A DNA stretch of 6,579 bases, taken from assembly GCA_964588705.1 (NCBI GenBank), contig CAZPQV010000095.1, forward strand, positions 1 through 6,579, given 5' to 3'. The stretch comes from CAZPQV01 sp964588705 (GTDB taxonomy: Bacteria; Bacteroidota; Bacteroidia; Flavobacteriales; Weeksellaceae). This document shows, one piece after another, positions 5,920 through 6,579 of this stretch. Position numbers and translations under genes: made by a program. The notes under the pieces were generated by a model that was not told the DNA's origin, did not search any database, and saw only the letters and a list, made by a program, of their open reading frames with translations. How positions within the stretch are numbered: position 1 is the stretch's first letter; the number at the start of each line of letters is the position of its first letter.

Positions 5920-6579
5920 TTAAGATATCCACTGATTTTCTCCGAAGTCCGGTTTTCTCTTTTCAAGGAAAGCATTTCTTCCTTCTTTCGCTTCTTCCGT
6001 CATATAAGCCAAACGTGTAGCTTCTCCTGCGAAAACCTGCTGCCCAACCATTCCGTCGTCCGTTAAGTTCATCGCAAATTTCAGCATTCGAATCGAAGTT
6101 GGAGATTTGGCAAGAATTTCCTGCGCCCACTGATATGCGGTATCTTCAAGCTCTGCATGTGGAACGACTTCATTTACCATTCCCATTTCAAAAGCTTCCT
6201 GAGCCGAATAATTTCTGCCCAAAAAGAAAATTTCACGGGCTTTCTTCTGCCCTACCATTTTAGCCAAATATGCCGAACCGTAACCTCCGTCAAAACTTGT
6301 AACATCGGCATCGGTTTGTTTGAAAATAGCGTGTTCTTTACTTGCTAACGTTAAATCACAAACCACATGAAGCGAGTGTCCACCACCAACTGCCCAACCG
6401 TTTACCACGGCAATAACAGCTTTCGGCATAAAACGGATTAAACGCTGAACTTCCAAAATATTCAGTCTATGACGACCGTCGTCTCCCACATATCCCTGAT
6501 GTCCGCGAGCTTTCTGATCGCCACCGCTACAGAATGCGTGCCCTCCGTCTTTCGGACTTGGACCTTCTCCTGTTAATAA
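5920..6579 (-). CDS. menB: 1,4-dihydroxy-2-naphthoyl-CoA synthase, C-terminal part
   Basis: MenB closes o-succinylbenzoyl-CoA into DHNA-CoA in the cytoplasm; it is a member of the crotonase superfamily. The frame is open from the right window edge to the TAA at 5920-5922, giving 219 residues of about 270-290; the N-terminus and start are outside. The fragment shows FCSGGDQKARG near its start, the oxyanion-hole segment NGWAVGGGHSL, SFDGGYGSAYLAKMVGQKKAREIFF, and LAYMTEEAKEGRNAF with the catalytic-region tyrosine. The motif QTDADV has Asp where E. coli MenB has Gly in QTGPKV, placing it with the Asp-type, bicarbonate-independent enzymes such as that of Mycobacterium tuberculosis. The GTG at 6487-6489 encodes an internal valine, not a start. 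It is followed by menA after 80 nt. Confidence 0.97.
   Translation of the reverse strand, partial: LLTGEGPSPKDGGHAFCSGGDQKARGHQGYVGDDGRHRLNILEVQRLIRFMPKAVIAVVNGWAVGGGHSLHVVCDLTLASKEHAIFKQTDADVTSFDGGYGSAYLAKMVGQKKAREIFFLGRNYSAQEAFEMGMVNEVVPHAELEDTAYQWAQEILAKSPTSIRMLKFAMNLTDDGMVGQQVFAGEATRLAYMTEEAKEGRNAFLEKRKPDFGENQWIS

Noticed and set aside
5920..6489. A shorter menB product starting at the GTG at 6487-6489
   Set aside because: The frame stays open to the window edge, and the upstream residues include the conserved MenB motif FCSGGDQKARG, so the GTG is an internal valine.

Overview
The window looks like chromosome of a Bacteroidota member of the class Flavobacteriia, most like the Chryseobacterium/Elizabethkingia group. 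The pointers are an AT-rich composition, genes without recognisable Shine-Dalgarno sequences, a clean Bacteroidota-type promoter (TTTG, 18 nt, TATCTTTG) in front of the SRP RNA gene, and protein types typical of the group (DUF4199 membrane protein, DUF2807/GIN lipoprotein, Asp-type MenB). The genus is an inference from recalled protein similarity; no search was run.

All eight protein genes lie on the minus strand and read right to left. At the right is a menaquinone block: menB (5' end beyond the window), an 80-nt spacer with an unusual heptad-repeat and hairpin element, menA, then a UPF0173 metallo-beta-lactamase-fold hydrolase. Directly after it, with one base between, comes a free-standing NUMOD4/HNH-type protein carrying an internal coiled coil and a C-terminal helix-turn-helix. 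MenB makes DHNA-CoA and MenA prenylates free DHNA, so the hydrolase sits beside the two enzymes that flank the DHNA-CoA thioesterase step.

In the middle, the only plus-strand gene is the small bacterial SRP RNA (ffs). It has its own promoter, and its terminal helix runs into a T tract that overlaps the stop codon of the HNH-type gene.

At the left is a four-gene minus-strand run with short gaps (43, 6 and 33 nt): a DUF4199 four-helix membrane protein, a polyprenyl-phosphate-type family 2 glycosyltransferase with two C-terminal membrane helices, a DUF2807 lipoprotein, and the N-terminal half of a phosphoglucomutase/phosphomannomutase. Sugar-phosphate interconversion, lipid-linked sugar transfer and an exported lipoprotein suggest envelope work, but no shared pathway is shown by the sequence.

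Most of the window is ordinary core genome. The points most worth following are the hydrolase as a candidate for the DHNA-CoA thioesterase step, the free-standing HNH-type gene abutting ffs, and the menB-menA repeat element. I saw no CRISPR array, tRNA, insertion sequence or phage gene. No stretch over 300 nt lacks a gene.
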